This document shows positions 1-9,312 of a stretch of 64,000 bases of DNA, in pieces; the first letter of the stretch is position 1, and each line of letters opens with the position of its first letter. The notes beneath the pieces are model-generated. The model searched no databases and had not been told where the DNA came from. It saw only the letters and a list, made by a program, of their open reading frames with translations. Origin of the DNA: Chitinophaga rhizosphaerae (GTDB lineage: Bacteria; Bacteroidota; Bacteroidia; Chitinophagales; Chitinophagaceae); contig NZ_RXLO01000006.1 in the NCBI RefSeq assembly GCF_003958645.1, positions 332,344 to 396,343 on the forward strand, in the 5' to 3' direction. The translations under genes were made by a program, and so were the position numbers.

Positions 1-1
1 G

Positions 2-316
2 GAAGACAAAAACAAGAACGCCCGCCGCGTAAGCGACCGCTGGCTGGAAAGCGGCAGTTTCCTCCGCCTCAAAACGCTGGAGCTCGGCTATTCCCTGCCC
101 AACACGCTCGTGCAGAAAGCCCGTTTCCGCGACGCCAGGGTGTATGCCGCCATGGATAACGCATTCACCATCACCAGGTATAAAGGCTACTCGCCCGACC
201 TCGGCCAGAACAACGAGCAGAACGGTGGCGGCGGCGGCACCATGACAAGAGGCACCGACCACGGCCGTTTCCCCCTCGCGAGAACGATCATGGTAGGCCT
301 CCAGGTGAACTTCTAA
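2..316 (+). CDS. SusC-family TonB-dependent receptor, C-terminal end only
   Basis: The reading frame is open from the window edge to a TAA at 314-316 and encodes the last 104 or so residues of an outer-membrane receptor. The segment has the usual end of a SusC barrel: a WLESGSFLRLKTLELGYSLP stretch, a strand with an AMDNAFTITRYKGYSPDL motif, a glycine-rich extracellular loop, and a final strand ending in aromatic Phe (GLQVNF). SusC proteins import oligosaccharides across the outer membrane with a SusD lid, using TonB energy. A SusD gene starts 28 bp downstream, which supports the call. The signal peptide, plug and most of the barrel lie outside the window, so the substrate cannot be read from it. 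Confidence 0.93.
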   Translation, partial: EDKNKNARRVSDRWLESGSFLRLKTLELGYSLPNTLVQKARFRDARVYAAMDNAFTITRYKGYSPDLGQNNEQNGGGGGTMTRGTDHGRFPLARTIMVGLQVNF

Positions 317-344
317 GACTGTTATCCACAACATCGACCGAAAA

Positions 345-1979
345 ATGAAAAAAATGAACTTTTCCACTATAAAAAGAACTTCATTCGCCGCCTTCCTGGC
401 GTGCACGTTCGCAGCCTGCAACGAATCGGAATTCCTCAACCTGACGAATCCCAACCAGGCCGTAGATAAAACCTTCTGGACGTCGGAAGCCAACGCCCAA
501 TCGGCCATGGCCACCGTCTACTCTCCCCTTCGCGGGCAGATGTACGGTTACTGGGGCGGCTATACAGGCTGGCATACCATGAACCGCGCAGACGATGTGT
601 GGTTCATCCTCAACGAGGAAATGCACAACTGGGAGCCCGCTACTTATACCAATACGCCCAACACCGCCGAAAGCGATTTTGCCCGGCTGTACCAGGCCAT
701 CAACCGCGCCAACGTGGTGATGAAGAACGTGCGGAACGTGCCGATGAGCGATGCGAAGAAAAACGAACTGTACGGCGAAGCCGCCTTCCTCCGCGGATTT
801 ACTTACTTCCTCCTTGTATCCAACTTCGGCGATGTGCCCCTGCGCCTCATCCCGGCGCTGGACGATCAGGCTGAAGTGATGAAAGCGTCCTCGCCCGAGG
901 CCGATATCTGGAAACAGGTGATCGCCGACTTCAAAACGGCGAAGGAATTCCTCCCCGTGACCCGCCCCGCAAAAGAATCCGGCCGCGTGACCAAAGGCGC
1001 CGCCATCGCCCACCTTGGTAAAGCTTTATGCTATACCAAACAATACGCGGAAGCCGAAACGGAACTACGCCTGCTGCTGAGCGCGCCTTACACGTACGAC
1101 CTCACGGCCGAATTCGGGGATAACTTCACCGAATACACGGAAAACAACAAAGAATCCATTTTCGAGATCCAGTACGACGGCAGCTTCGGACAGGGCGCTT
1201 GGGGCTCGGAAGGCCCCAACGACACGCAGGGCTTCGTGATCCCGAACTTCGCAGGGCCCCAGGGCACCGGCGGCTGGTTCAAATGGATGCCCACCGCTTC
1301 CATCGTTTCCGATTTCATCAGGGAACAAAGGCCCGCAGGCTCCGACACGCGTTTCGACAAACGCATGTACACCAGCTTCTTCTGGAAACATTCCGACTTC
1401 ACTGACAATGTACCCGATGGCGCGTGGTTCGGGAATATGACCTTCGACGAAATCTGGGAAGCCTCCGCATCCAAACGCCTCCGCGGCCAGCCCGATTACC
1501 CGACGATCGACGGCAAGAAAGGGCGCTTCCTCATCAAGAAGTTCACCAACTACTACAAGAACGTCAAAGACGCCAACAGCCATTACAACCAGGCGAACCA
1601 GAACAACAACCTGCGCGTGATGCGCTTCGCGGAAGTGCTCCTGCTGCATGCGGAAGCCTGCGCCAAAACTAACAAACTCGGCGATGCCGCCGCAGACCTC
1701 ACCCGCATCCGTAACCGCGCCGGGCTTGCCGCGAAAACATGGGGCTCCGCAGACGCGCTCATGCAGGAGATCGTTCACCAGAACGAACTGGAGTTCTTCT
1801 TCGAAGGGCACCGCTTCTTCGACCTGAAACGCTGGTACAACTATGCAGACATGAAGCAGATCCTGGTAAACAACAAGAAACAGGGCGCCGAAAACTTCCA
1901 GCAGAAACATTACTACCTGCCCATTCCGCAGAATGAGCTGAACACGAACACGGCTATCAGGCAGCACCCGCTTTGGTAA
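345..1979 (+). CDS. SusD/RagB-family nutrient-binding outer membrane lipoprotein
   Basis: This is a 544-residue surface lipoprotein that would cap the SusC barrel encoded just upstream and bind glycan. The N-terminus has a lipoprotein signal peptide with the lipobox FAAC, so lipidation is expected at Cys25, followed by the acidic SusD start (NESEFLNLTNPNQAVDKTFW). Typical SusD features follow: an AQSAMATVYSPLRG helix, AAFLRGFTYFLLVSNFGDVPL with the conserved aromatic-rich TPR segment, and the C-terminal RFAEVLLLHAEACAKTN and ELEFFFEGHRFFDLKRW motifs. Length is normal for the family. The nearby GH130 phosphorylase and symporter suggest a manno-oligosaccharide substrate, but that is inference. 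The ATG at 345 is preferred over the one at 354 because it completes the charged n-region of the signal peptide. Confidence 0.95.
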   Translation: MKKMNFSTIKRTSFAAFLACTFAACNESEFLNLTNPNQAVDKTFWTSEANAQSAMATVYSPLRGQMYGYWGGYTGWHTMNRADDVWFILNEEMHNWEPATYTNTPNTAESDFARLYQAINRANVVMKNVRNVPMSDAKKNELYGEAAFLRGFTYFLLVSNFGDVPLRLIPALDDQAEVMKASSPEADIWKQVIADFKTAKEFLPVTRPAKESGRVTKGAAIAHLGKALCYTKQYAEAETELRLLLSAPYTYDLTAEFGDNFTEYTENNKESIFEIQYDGSFGQGAWGSEGPNDTQGFVIPNFAGPQGTGGWFKWMPTASIVSDFIREQRPAGSDTRFDKRMYTSFFWKHSDFTDNVPDGAWFGNMTFDEIWEASASKRLRGQPDYPTIDGKKGRFLIKKFTNYYKNVKDANSHYNQANQNNNLRVMRFAEVLLLHAEACAKTNKLGDAAADLTRIRNRAGLAAKTWGSADALMQEIVHQNELEFFFEGHRFFDLKRWYNYADMKQILVNNKKQGAENFQQKHYYLPIPQNELNTNTAIRQHPLW

Positions 1980-1999
1980 TATGTAAAATGTGAATCACC

Positions 2000-2026
2000 G
2001 GCCGGGAACGGACATCGTTCCCGGCC
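2000..2026 (+). terminator. Hairpin between susD and the sulfotransferase gene
   Basis: GGCCGGGAACG at 2000-2010 and CGTTCCCGGCC at 2016-2026 form a perfect 11-bp stem with a 5-base loop. The bases after it are only weakly U-rich (ATTTAT), so it may be a weak terminator or an attenuator that lowers expression of the downstream genes relative to susCD, or protects the 3' end of the susCD message. Confidence 0.6.
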
Positions 2027-2044
2027 ATTTATCCTCTCGCGTTT

Positions 2045-3859
2045 ATGAAAGTGAACAACCTGATGCACGGGCTTACCCGGACCATTTTTCCCATCCTCCT
2101 CATCGCGTCGCTGATCTCCTGCCGCAAAAATCGGGGCAACGATACGCCAGACCCCGCTATTCAAAAGACATTCGAACGCCTCGCCGACATCGGCAGCCTG
2201 CTCAATAGCTACTCCCTTTCCGGCGGCGTTTATACTTTCCGCTTCGAAACGGAAGAAATCCGCATTCCCGCGGAAGAGATCACGCAGGTGCAGGACCAGC
2301 AAGACAAATGGAAAACACTCGTAACGCTTCGCGGCGGCAAGGTGGTAACCGTGCCTACGAAAGGCGGCAACCTCGATTTTATGGTGGAAGGCGTGACGCT
2401 GAACCCCTCGGGCTGCAATCCCCTCGCCGCCCTGGCCGAGCTCCGGTTGCCCGCGGCGGGCCGCATCCGCGTAACGGTTGCAGGGAAGGAAGGCACTTCC
2501 GGCACCATCACCCACCTGCTGCAATCCACGCTCGTCAGGCAGGATGTGCCCATCCTCGGCCTGTACGCCAACTATAACAACACCATCACCCTCACCTATA
2601 CCGATAAAGACGGGAAGGAACGCGGCACCACGCAGCTCCGCATCCAGACGGCCCCCCTGCCCGTGCAGGGCTTCGCCATTCCCCAAACCATCGTGGCCCA
2701 AACGGCCAAAATGGAACCGGGCCTCAACCTGGTGAACTATCCCGGTGAAAGCGAGATCGACGTTTCCGCGCCTTACATGGTGGATGCGGAAGGCGAGATC
2801 AGGTGGATACTGCTCCTGAAAAACGCCCCGGACTTCCAGCGGTTCGGCGCCTCCATCGGCCTGAAACGCACCAAGAAAGGGACTTTCATCTCCGGAGACG
2901 GGCAACAGCACCGGATCGTGGAGATGGATATGTTCGGGAAGCTCCTTCGCAAATGGGACCTCGCCGCACTTGGCTATACCTTCCACCACGAAGTGGCGGA
3001 AGCCCAAAACGGGAACTTCCTCGTGACCGTGAGCAAATCTTCCGCCCGGCTCGCCAACGGCAAGCCCCGCATCAACGACTTCATCATCGAGCTAGACCCT
3101 GTCAACGGCACCATCGCCCATGAGTGGGACCTGGCTACGATGCTCGACACTTCGCGCTATCCGAAGTTGACCGACGGCTCCACGCCCGGCCCCTTCGCAC
3201 AATCGCCCGGCAACTGGGCGCATAACAATTCCGTAGCCGAGCACCTCGGCAACCTGCTCATCACCTGCCGCTACCAGGGTGTTTTTTCCTATACGGCCGG
3301 CGGTTCGCTGAAATGGATCATTTCGCCGCATAAAAACTGGGGCGATAAATTCCGGCGGTTCCTGCTCAAACCGGTGGATGAAGCCGGCAACGCGGTGACG
3401 GACGTTGCCGTTGTGAATGGAGCGGCTGCGGCGCCGGGGTTCGACTGGGCCTGGGGCCCGCACACGCCCGTGAGCCTGCCCAACGGCAATATCCTCGTGT
3501 TCGACAACGGATACGACCGCCAGTTTACGCCCAATTCGCAGACGCAGAATTACAGTCGCGCCGTAGAATATAAGATTGATGAAGCGAAAGGCACCGTGCA
3601 GCAGGTATGGTCTTACGGCAAAAACCGCGGTGCCGCCGCGTTTTCACAGGCGCTTTCGGGCGTTCAGTATTTGAAACAGACCGGGCATGTCATGTTCTTC
3701 CCCGGGATGGGCGTACCCACTGCCAAAGGATTCGGCGGCCGTGTGGTGGAAGTGGACCCGGCCACGAAGGAAGTGATTTTCGAGATGGAGATCACCGCGC
3801 CCAGCGGCACCGCCTTCCACAGAGTTACCCGTTTATCCCTTTACCCCGACACCTATTAG
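2045..3859 (+). CDS. Aryl-sulfate sulfotransferase (AssT-like) lipoprotein
   Basis: A 604-residue protein with a lipoprotein signal peptide (lipobox LISC, Cys26), an N-terminal Ig-like part to about residue 200, and an arylsulfotransferase six-bladed propeller. AssT enzymes move sulfate from a phenolic sulfate ester to another phenol through a sulfo-histidine and need no PAPS. Candidate active-site residues are His315 (TFHHEV), His393 (WAHNNS), Arg409 and His473 (WGPHTPVSLPNGN). The 80-residue gap between His393 and His473 equals the gap between His356 and the nucleophile His436 of the E. coli enzyme, so His473 is the predicted nucleophile. E. coli AssT is periplasmic and not a lipoprotein; here membrane anchoring is predicted. 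It sits between susD and a mannoside phosphorylase, an unexpected place, so its substrate may be a sulfated plant or algal compound. Confidence 0.85.
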   Translation: MKVNNLMHGLTRTIFPILLIASLISCRKNRGNDTPDPAIQKTFERLADIGSLLNSYSLSGGVYTFRFETEEIRIPAEEITQVQDQQDKWKTLVTLRGGKVVTVPTKGGNLDFMVEGVTLNPSGCNPLAALAELRLPAAGRIRVTVAGKEGTSGTITHLLQSTLVRQDVPILGLYANYNNTITLTYTDKDGKERGTTQLRIQTAPLPVQGFAIPQTIVAQTAKMEPGLNLVNYPGESEIDVSAPYMVDAEGEIRWILLLKNAPDFQRFGASIGLKRTKKGTFISGDGQQHRIVEMDMFGKLLRKWDLAALGYTFHHEVAEAQNGNFLVTVSKSSARLANGKPRINDFIIELDPVNGTIAHEWDLATMLDTSRYPKLTDGSTPGPFAQSPGNWAHNNSVAEHLGNLLITCRYQGVFSYTAGGSLKWIISPHKNWGDKFRRFLLKPVDEAGNAVTDVAVVNGAAAAPGFDWAWGPHTPVSLPNGNILVFDNGYDRQFTPNSQTQNYSRAVEYKIDEAKGTVQQVWSYGKNRGAAAFSQALSGVQYLKQTGHVMFFPGMGVPTAKGFGGRVVEVDPATKEVIFEMEITAPSGTAFHRVTRLSLYPDTY

Positions 3860-3907
3860 ACAACAGATTTTTTGGACTTTTAACAATTGCAGAAGAAAGG
3901 AAAACAC

Positions 3908-5119
3908 ATGAAAGACCAGTTTCAGCAACGCTGGGAAACCCTCGTTCAGCGACAGGAGGCCCTGCTGGCCCAGCCTAACTCTCCCGCTTCGTACCACAAC
4001 GGCGTCGTGCAGCGATACCGCAACCCGGTTGTCACCCGCGAACACATCCCGCTTAACTGGCGGTACGACCAGAACCCGCAGTCGAACCCGCACTGTATCG
4101 AACGCATCGGCGTCAACACCACCATGAACGCCGGCGCCATCAAATGGAACGGAAAATACCTCATGATGGTGCGCGTGGAAGGGGTAGACAGGAAATCCTT
4201 TTTCGCCATCGCGGAAAGTCCGAACGGTATCGACCAGTTCCGTTTCTGGCCGCGGCCCGTGGAATTGCCCGACACCGATCCCCACGAAACCAACGTGTAC
4301 GACATCCGCCTCACCGCGCATGAAGACGGCTGGGTCTACGGCGTATTCTGCAGCGAGCGCCATCACCCGGACGCGGCGCCCGGCGACCTGTCTACCGCCA
4401 TGGCCAGCGCGGGCATCGTGCGGACGAAAGACTTCCGGGCCTGGGAGCGCCTGCCCAACCTCCGCTCCGCCAGCCAGCAGCGCAACGTGGTGCTGCATCC
4501 CGAGCTGGTGGACGGCTGTTATGCGTTTTATACCCGTCCGCAAGACGATTTCATTATGGCCGGGCGCGGCGGCGGCATCGGCTGGGCGCTGGTCAAAGAC
4601 ATCCTCCACCCCGTTGTGGAGCAGGAATCGATCATCAACCGCAGATATTACCATACCATCAAGGAACTGAAGAACGGCGAAGGCCCCCATCCCATCAAGA
4701 CTTCCAAAGGATGGCTGCACCTCGCCCATGGCGTGCGCGCCTGCGCGGCGGGGCTCCGGTACGTGCTGTACCTCTACCTCACGGCGCTCGACGCGCCTTC
4801 GCGCCAGATCGCGGAGCCGGCGGGGTACCTCATGGCCCCCGAAGACACCGAGCGCGTGGGAGACGTATCCAACGTGCTCTTCTCCAACGGCTGGATTTGC
4901 GACGACGACGGGACGGTGTATATCTATTACGCTTCCAGCGACACGCGGATGCATGTGGCCACCTCTACCGTCGACAAACTGCTGGATTACTGCCTTCACA
5001 CGCCGGAAGACGGCTTGCGGTCGGCTTCGTCCGTTCAGCGGATCAACGAGCTGATCGACCGGAACCTCGCTTTCGAGCAGCAAACGGAAAAGTCTTCCGC
5101 CAGTCCGAAATTCATCTAA
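3908..5119 (+). CDS. GH130 4-O-beta-D-mannosyl-D-glucose phosphorylase
   Basis: This cytoplasmic glycoside phosphorylase would split beta-1,4-mannosylglucose with phosphate into mannose-1-phosphate and glucose. The family is recognised from [16 protein letters not shown] near residue 40, [19 protein letters not shown] near 75-92, [13 protein letters not shown] with Asp132 at the position of the catalytic acid Asp131 of the Bacteroides fragilis enzyme, and the HLAHGVR and [11 protein letters not shown] segments. The 403-residue length fits GH130 subfamily 1. The ATG at 3908 is chosen because AGGAAA lies just upstream; a TTG at 3887 would add seven residues. In B. fragilis the phosphorylase works after a mannobiose 2-epimerase, which is not in this window. 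A symporter gene follows within 40 bp, so the pair is probably co-transcribed. Confidence 0.9.
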   Translation: MKDQFQQRWETLVQRQEALLAQPNSPASYHNGVVQRYRNPVVTREHIPLNWRYDQNPQSNPHCIERIGVNTTMNAGAIKWNGKYLMMVRVEGVDRKSFFAIAESPNGIDQFRFWPRPVELPDTDPHETNVYDIRLTAHEDGWVYGVFCSERHHPDAAPGDLSTAMASAGIVRTKDFRAWERLPNLRSASQQRNVVLHPELVDGCYAFYTRPQDDFIMAGRGGGIGWALVKDILHPVVEQESIINRRYYHTIKELKNGEGPHPIKTSKGWLHLAHGVRACAAGLRYVLYLYLTALDAPSRQIAEPAGYLMAPEDTERVGDVSNVLFSNGWICDDDGTVYIYYASSDTRMHVATSTVDKLLDYCLHTPEDGLRSASSVQRINELIDRNLAFEQQTEKSSASPKFI

Positions 5120-5158
5120 TTTTACCGCCTTTTACCACGTTACAAGGAACACCATACA

Positions 5159-7066
5159 ATGAAGATCGCATTAATCGACTTGATCATAATCGCCGTATAT
5201 CTCGCCGCCATGGTGGTGATCGGCCTCATCGTGAAAAAACGGGCCGCCAGGAATCTCGACGGCTATTTCCTCGGCGGCAAAAAACTGCCCTGGTATATGC
5301 TGGGCCTGTCTGACGCCTCCGGGATGTTCGACATTTCGGGAACGATGTGGATGGTATACCTGGCTTTCGTGTACGGCCTGAAAAGCCTGTGGGTACCCTG
5401 GCTGTGGCCGGTTTTCAACCAGATCTTCATGATGGTGTACCTCTCCATGTGGCTGCGGCGCAGCAATGCGCGGACCGGCGCCGGATGGATCCGGACGCGC
5501 TTCGGGTTCGGCAACGGCGCGGGGCTGGCGCACGGCGTGGTGGTCTGTTACGCCGTGATCGGCGTGGTGGGGTTCCTCTGCTACGGGTTTATCGGCGTAG
5601 GTAAGTTCATCGAGGTTTTTCTGCCGTGGGACATCGTTTCCAACTATGTTCCTTTTTATGTAGCCCCGGAGTACGTGCCCCATCTGTACGGGATTTTCTT
5701 TACCAGCATCGCCACTTTATATGTGATCATGGGCGGGATGGAAGGGATCGTATGGGCAGATGCCGTGCAATTCACCATCATGACGATTTCCGGCATTACC
5801 ATCGCCGTAACGGCCATCAGCGCCGTAAGCCCGGAAGTGCTGGCAGCGAAAGTGCCGGCCGGATGGGATACGCCTTTCTTCGGCTGGGAACTCGGGCTGG
5901 ACTGGAGTCGCCACATCCCGGCGATCATGGACAAGATCAGCGGCGACCAGTACGGATTGTTTGCCATATTCGTGATGATGATGCTCTTCAAGGGGATATT
6001 CTTCAGTATGGCCGGGCCTGCGCCCAGTTATGACATGCAGAAGGTCCTGGCTTGCCGCAACCCGCGCGAGGCTTCGCTCATGAGCGCGTCGGTCTCGGTG
6101 TTCCTCCTGTTCCCGAGATACCTGATGATCATGGGTTTCACCGTGCTGGCGGTCGTATTTTTCAGTGACGACTTCCGGGCGATGGGCAGCGCCATCGACT
6201 TCGAGACCATCCTTCCCCGGGCGATCAGCCAGTTTTCGTATGCGGGCCTGACGGGATTGCTGCTGGCCAGTTTGCTGGCGGCCTTCATCTCCACCTTCGC
6301 CTCTACCGTCAATGCTGCGCCGGCATACCTGATCAACGATATTTACCTGAGGTACATCAATCCCAAAGCGCCGGTGAAGACGCAGATCCGGGCCAGTTAT
6401 ATCATTTCCGCGGCGGTGGTGATATTCAGCACCTGTATCGGTTTTTACCTGCAAAACATCAATACCATCCTGCAATGGATCGTTTCGGCGCTGTATGGCG
6501 GCTATATTGCGGCGAACGTCCTCAAGTGGCATTGGTGGCGATTTAACGGGTTCGGGTTCTTCTGGGGCATGGCGGCAGGGATCATTGCGGCGATGTTCGT
6601 CCCCCTGCTGTTCCCGAATACCTTGCCGTTATATTATTTCCCCCTGATGCTCGTAGTATCGCTGGCAGGTTGCCTGATCGGCACGTACAGTTCGCCGCCG
6701 GTGGACGAGGAAACGCTCGTGGAGTTTTATGTGCGCGTAAGGCCCTGGGGCTTCTGGGGGCCGGTGGCGGCCAAGGCCATGGCGCGCTACCCCGGCCTGC
6801 AACCGAACAGGAACTTCCGGCGGGACATGGTGAATATCGGCGTAGGGATCGTTTGGCAATGCTCCCTGACCCTCCTGCCGATGTACATCGTGCTGCAATA
6901 CAAACTGCCGCTCCTGAGCACCATCCTCGTACTGGGCATTACCACCCTGATCCTGAAAAAGAACTGGTACGACAAGATGAACAGGGAATCGATCGAATAC
7001 GACCGGTTCATGGCTACCATCGGAAAAAGTACGCAGGAACCCGTGATGGAAAATTCGGCTGCGTAG
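5159..7066 (+). CDS. Sodium:solute symporter family (SSS) transporter
   Basis: A 635-residue polytopic inner-membrane protein of the SSS family, which couples sugar or organic solute uptake to sodium. The first membrane helix (LIDLIIIAVYLAAMVVIGLI) is followed by the family mark YFLGGKKLPWYMLGLSDAS, then many hydrophobic segments, a conserved ASLLAAFISTFASTVNAAPAY segment that resembles the sodium-site helix, and a hydrophilic section before the last helices. The length is at the long end of the family because of extra C-terminal helices. It lies 39 bp after the GH130 gene, as in mannan-use operons where a transporter brings manno-disaccharides to the phosphorylase. The transported sugar is inferred, not visible. 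Confidence 0.9.
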   Translation: MKIALIDLIIIAVYLAAMVVIGLIVKKRAARNLDGYFLGGKKLPWYMLGLSDASGMFDISGTMWMVYLAFVYGLKSLWVPWLWPVFNQIFMMVYLSMWLRRSNARTGAGWIRTRFGFGNGAGLAHGVVVCYAVIGVVGFLCYGFIGVGKFIEVFLPWDIVSNYVPFYVAPEYVPHLYGIFFTSIATLYVIMGGMEGIVWADAVQFTIMTISGITIAVTAISAVSPEVLAAKVPAGWDTPFFGWELGLDWSRHIPAIMDKISGDQYGLFAIFVMMMLFKGIFFSMAGPAPSYDMQKVLACRNPREASLMSASVSVFLLFPRYLMIMGFTVLAVVFFSDDFRAMGSAIDFETILPRAISQFSYAGLTGLLLASLLAAFISTFASTVNAAPAYLINDIYLRYINPKAPVKTQIRASYIISAAVVIFSTCIGFYLQNINTILQWIVSALYGGYIAANVLKWHWWRFNGFGFFWGMAAGIIAAMFVPLLFPNTLPLYYFPLMLVVSLAGCLIGTYSSPPVDEETLVEFYVRVRPWGFWGPVAAKAMARYPGLQPNRNFRRDMVNIGVGIVWQCSLTLLPMYIVLQYKLPLLSTILVLGITTLILKKNWYDKMNRESIEYDRFMATIGKSTQEPVMENSAA

Positions 7067-7093
7067 AAAAATACTACTGACATAAGGCTGTCA

Positions 7094-7139
7094 AAACCGC
7101 GGTTTAACTTTGTCTTGAACAGACGAAGGGAAGCCGCGG
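7094..7139 (+). promoter_or_regulatory. Palindrome and promoter-like element before the MFS pump gene
   Basis: AAACCGCGGTTT at 7094-7105 is a perfect 12-bp palindrome and runs into TAACTTTG (7105-7112), which matches the Bacteroidota -7 element TAnnTTTG. CCGCGG recurs at 7134-7139. No clear -33 TTTG is seen at the expected distance. A second -7-like TATTTTTG lies at 7215-7222, closer to the MFS start. The palindrome over the promoter could be a repressor site, as is common for efflux pumps, but no repressor gene lies beside it. Confidence 0.4.
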
Positions 7140-7241
7140 TTGTACTTTTCAGGGAAGTTTTAAAATACCCTAAAATTGTCGCGTTTGCGCCCCTTCAATC
7201 TGATTTGCCGGGATTATTTTTGGAATCTGTAAAACCACTAT

Positions 7242-8519
7242 ATGCAATCAAACAAGAAAGGGGCGTTGGCCTTTATTTTCGTAACACTACTGATCGACAT
7301 CATGGGATGGGGGCTTATTATCCCGGTAATGGCCCGCCTGATTTCCGAGCTGAAAGGAATTCCCATCAACGAGGCAAGCCCCTATGGCGGCTACCTGTTG
7401 ATCGTCTTTGCCGCGATGCAATTCCTTTGCGCGCCGCTGGTCGGCAACCTCAGCGACCGGTTCGGGCGCCGGCCTATCCTGTTGCTGGCGTTGCTTGGCT
7501 TCGGGATCGATTACATCGTATTGGCGTTGGCGCCATCCTACGGCTGGCTGTTTGTGGGCAGGATCATTGCCGGCATTACCGGGGCCAGTTTTACCACTGC
7601 GTCTGCCTATATCGCAGATATCAGCACAGACGAGACCTCCCGTGCCAAGAATTTCGGGATGATCGGAGCTGCCTTCGGTCTGGGATTTGTGCTGGGCCCC
7701 GCATTGGGAGGAGCATTGGCTACATTTGGGCTTCGGGCGCCGTTTTATGCCGCCGCCGCATTATGCCTGCTCAACTGCCTGTACGGATTCTTCCTCCTGC
7801 CGGAATCGCTCGCGAAAGAAAACAGGCGGCCATTTGATTGGAAACGCGCCAACCCGATCGGTTCGCTGATGTTTTTCAATCGTCATCCTGAAATCGCAGG
7901 GCTGAGCGTCGCTTTTTTCCTGGTATACCTCGGCGCCCAGTCGGTTCAAAGCAACTGGAACTTCTTTACCCAATACCGGTTCAACTGGAGCGACAGCATG
8001 GTAGGTTGGTCTTTGGCGGTAGTTGGTGTATTGGTAGGAGGCGTACAGGCGGGCCTTACCCGTGTCATCGTACCAAAAATCGGTAACGAACGGAGCATTT
8101 ACGCTGGATTGGGACTTTATACGCTGGGGCTGATCCTTTTCGCTTTTGCGTCCCAAAGCTGGATGATGTTCGCCTTTTTGGTCCCTTATTGCCTGGGCGG
8201 TATTTGCGGACCGTCGTTGCAGGCTGTAATTTCCGGGCATGTTGCCTCAAATCAACAGGGTGAGTTACAGGGGGCGTTAACCAGCCTCATGAGCCTCACT
8301 ACGGTTTTCGGGCCGTTCATCATGACGGAGTCTTTTGCTTATTTCACCTCCGCTAAAGCCCCCTTCCATTTCCCGGGCATTCATTTTATACTGGGCGCTG
8401 TTTTCATGGGACTTAGCATTGTACTTATCAATCGGATATTTGTCCGGGAAAAGCAACATCCCGGCACCCGGGAAGTTCTCGACCGCACACAGGCGGCTAC
8501 GGAAATGCCGTTACACTAA
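7242..8519 (+). CDS. MFS drug efflux transporter, TetA-like (DHA1 type)
   Basis: A 425-residue, twelve-helix major facilitator protein. It has the TetA-class signature in order: FVTLLIDIMGWGLIIPVM in helix 1, motif A GNLSDRFGRRPILL between helices 2 and 3, GRIIAGITGASFTTASAYIADIS in helices 4 and 5, and motif C GFVLGPALGG in helix 5. Such proteins export drugs in exchange for protons. TetA proteins confer tetracycline resistance, but many chromosomal Bacteroidota relatives have no known drug, so a specific resistance should not be assumed. No TetR-type regulator is adjacent. A rho-independent terminator follows the gene. Confidence 0.9.
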   Translation: MQSNKKGALAFIFVTLLIDIMGWGLIIPVMARLISELKGIPINEASPYGGYLLIVFAAMQFLCAPLVGNLSDRFGRRPILLLALLGFGIDYIVLALAPSYGWLFVGRIIAGITGASFTTASAYIADISTDETSRAKNFGMIGAAFGLGFVLGPALGGALATFGLRAPFYAAAALCLLNCLYGFFLLPESLAKENRRPFDWKRANPIGSLMFFNRHPEIAGLSVAFFLVYLGAQSVQSNWNFFTQYRFNWSDSMVGWSLAVVGVLVGGVQAGLTRVIVPKIGNERSIYAGLGLYTLGLILFAFASQSWMMFAFLVPYCLGGICGPSLQAVISGHVASNQQGELQGALTSLMSLTTVFGPFIMTESFAYFTSAKAPFHFPGIHFILGAVFMGLSIVLINRIFVREKQHPGTREVLDRTQAATEMPLH

Positions 8520-8541
8520 CAAGGATACGATATTGAAAACG

Positions 8542-8569
8542 GGGCTCACCGGAACGGTGGGCCCTTTTT
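8542..8569 (+). terminator. Rho-independent terminator after the MFS gene
   Basis: GGGCTCACCG (8542-8551) pairs with CGGTGGGCCC (8555-8564) with one G-U pair and a GAA loop, followed by TTTTTA. The 120 bp from 8570 to 8690 hold nothing else that I recognise. Confidence 0.85.
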
Positions 8570-8690
8570 ATGCCAGCGCCTCCGCCGGACCGGTTGCGAT
8601 GGTCCCAGCGCCATCCCGGCTCAAGCCGCCCAGGAGAAAACCCATCTCGTTGCATCGTTTATAAACCGGCCGCCCGGCAGCGAGACGCAC

Positions 8691-9248
8691 TCATCCAGCC
8701 TTTATTTCCTTCTTCCCCGCCGCCATTCCCAGCGCCAGCGGAAGGATGATGAGCGTATGAAAAATCAGGAATACCGAGAAATTGTCAAACATTCCCAAAT
8801 CAGCCCGCAGGAGTACTCCGGAATCCTGCAATGCATACGCCAAGGCCATCCCCACCGTCGTACCCAGGATCGTCTGCCACCGGAATTCCACCCGGTGCCA
8901 GCGGTTCACCAATAAGGTAAATACCGTAGCCGTCAACAGCGATGCCGCCAGCGGATATACCCAGCGCACATGGGTGAGGCTCATAACGATCCCCGGCAGT
9001 CCGAAAGAATTAAACAGGAACAAGGCCACCGCCACCGGGATCAATAGCAACGTCACCGGCCGGAACTTCCCCATCCCCCATACCAGGCTTACCGGTAAAA
9101 CGAGGAACAACACCACCGATACGAACATTTCACTAAAAACGGAAATAAGCCGCAAAAGCACGCTCAGCACCAGCATCACCAATGTGGCGACTATATACAT
9201 ACGCATGGTGCGCTGAAATACAGGCCGGTTGAAAGAGATGGATTTCAT
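8691..9248 (-). CDS. Small multi-pass membrane protein, unknown function
   Basis: A 185-residue protein with about six hydrophobic segments (for example MYIVATLVMLVLSVLLRLIS, SVVLFLVLPVSLVWGM, VTLLLIPVAVALFLFNSFG, PLAASLLTATVFTLLV and FLIFHTLIILPLALGMAAG) and a lysine-rich C-terminal tail. It has no catalytic motif and no family that I recognise. An upstream start at 9290 would add 14 residues; the ATG at 9248 is preferred because MKSISFNRP gives a normal cytoplasmic start before the first helix. It lies downstream of the DinB-like gene on the same strand, 64 bp away, so the two may share a transcript. The role is unknown. Confidence 0.7.
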   Translation of the reverse strand: MKSISFNRPVFQRTMRMYIVATLVMLVLSVLLRLISVFSEMFVSVVLFLVLPVSLVWGMGKFRPVTLLLIPVAVALFLFNSFGLPGIVMSLTHVRWVYPLAASLLTATVFTLLVNRWHRVEFRWQTILGTTVGMALAYALQDSGVLLRADLGMFDNFSVFLIFHTLIILPLALGMAAGKKEIKAG

Positions 9249-9312
9249 AGATATAAAACTTAGCGATAACAATGTCACCGGGTTACTCAAACTGTATATT
9301 TCCCGTATCCTG

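Noticed and set aside
7242..8519. A proven tetracycline-resistance gene
   Set aside because: The protein has TetA-type motifs, but chromosomal relatives export many things, and no TetR-type regulator is present. Only efflux-pump status is supported.
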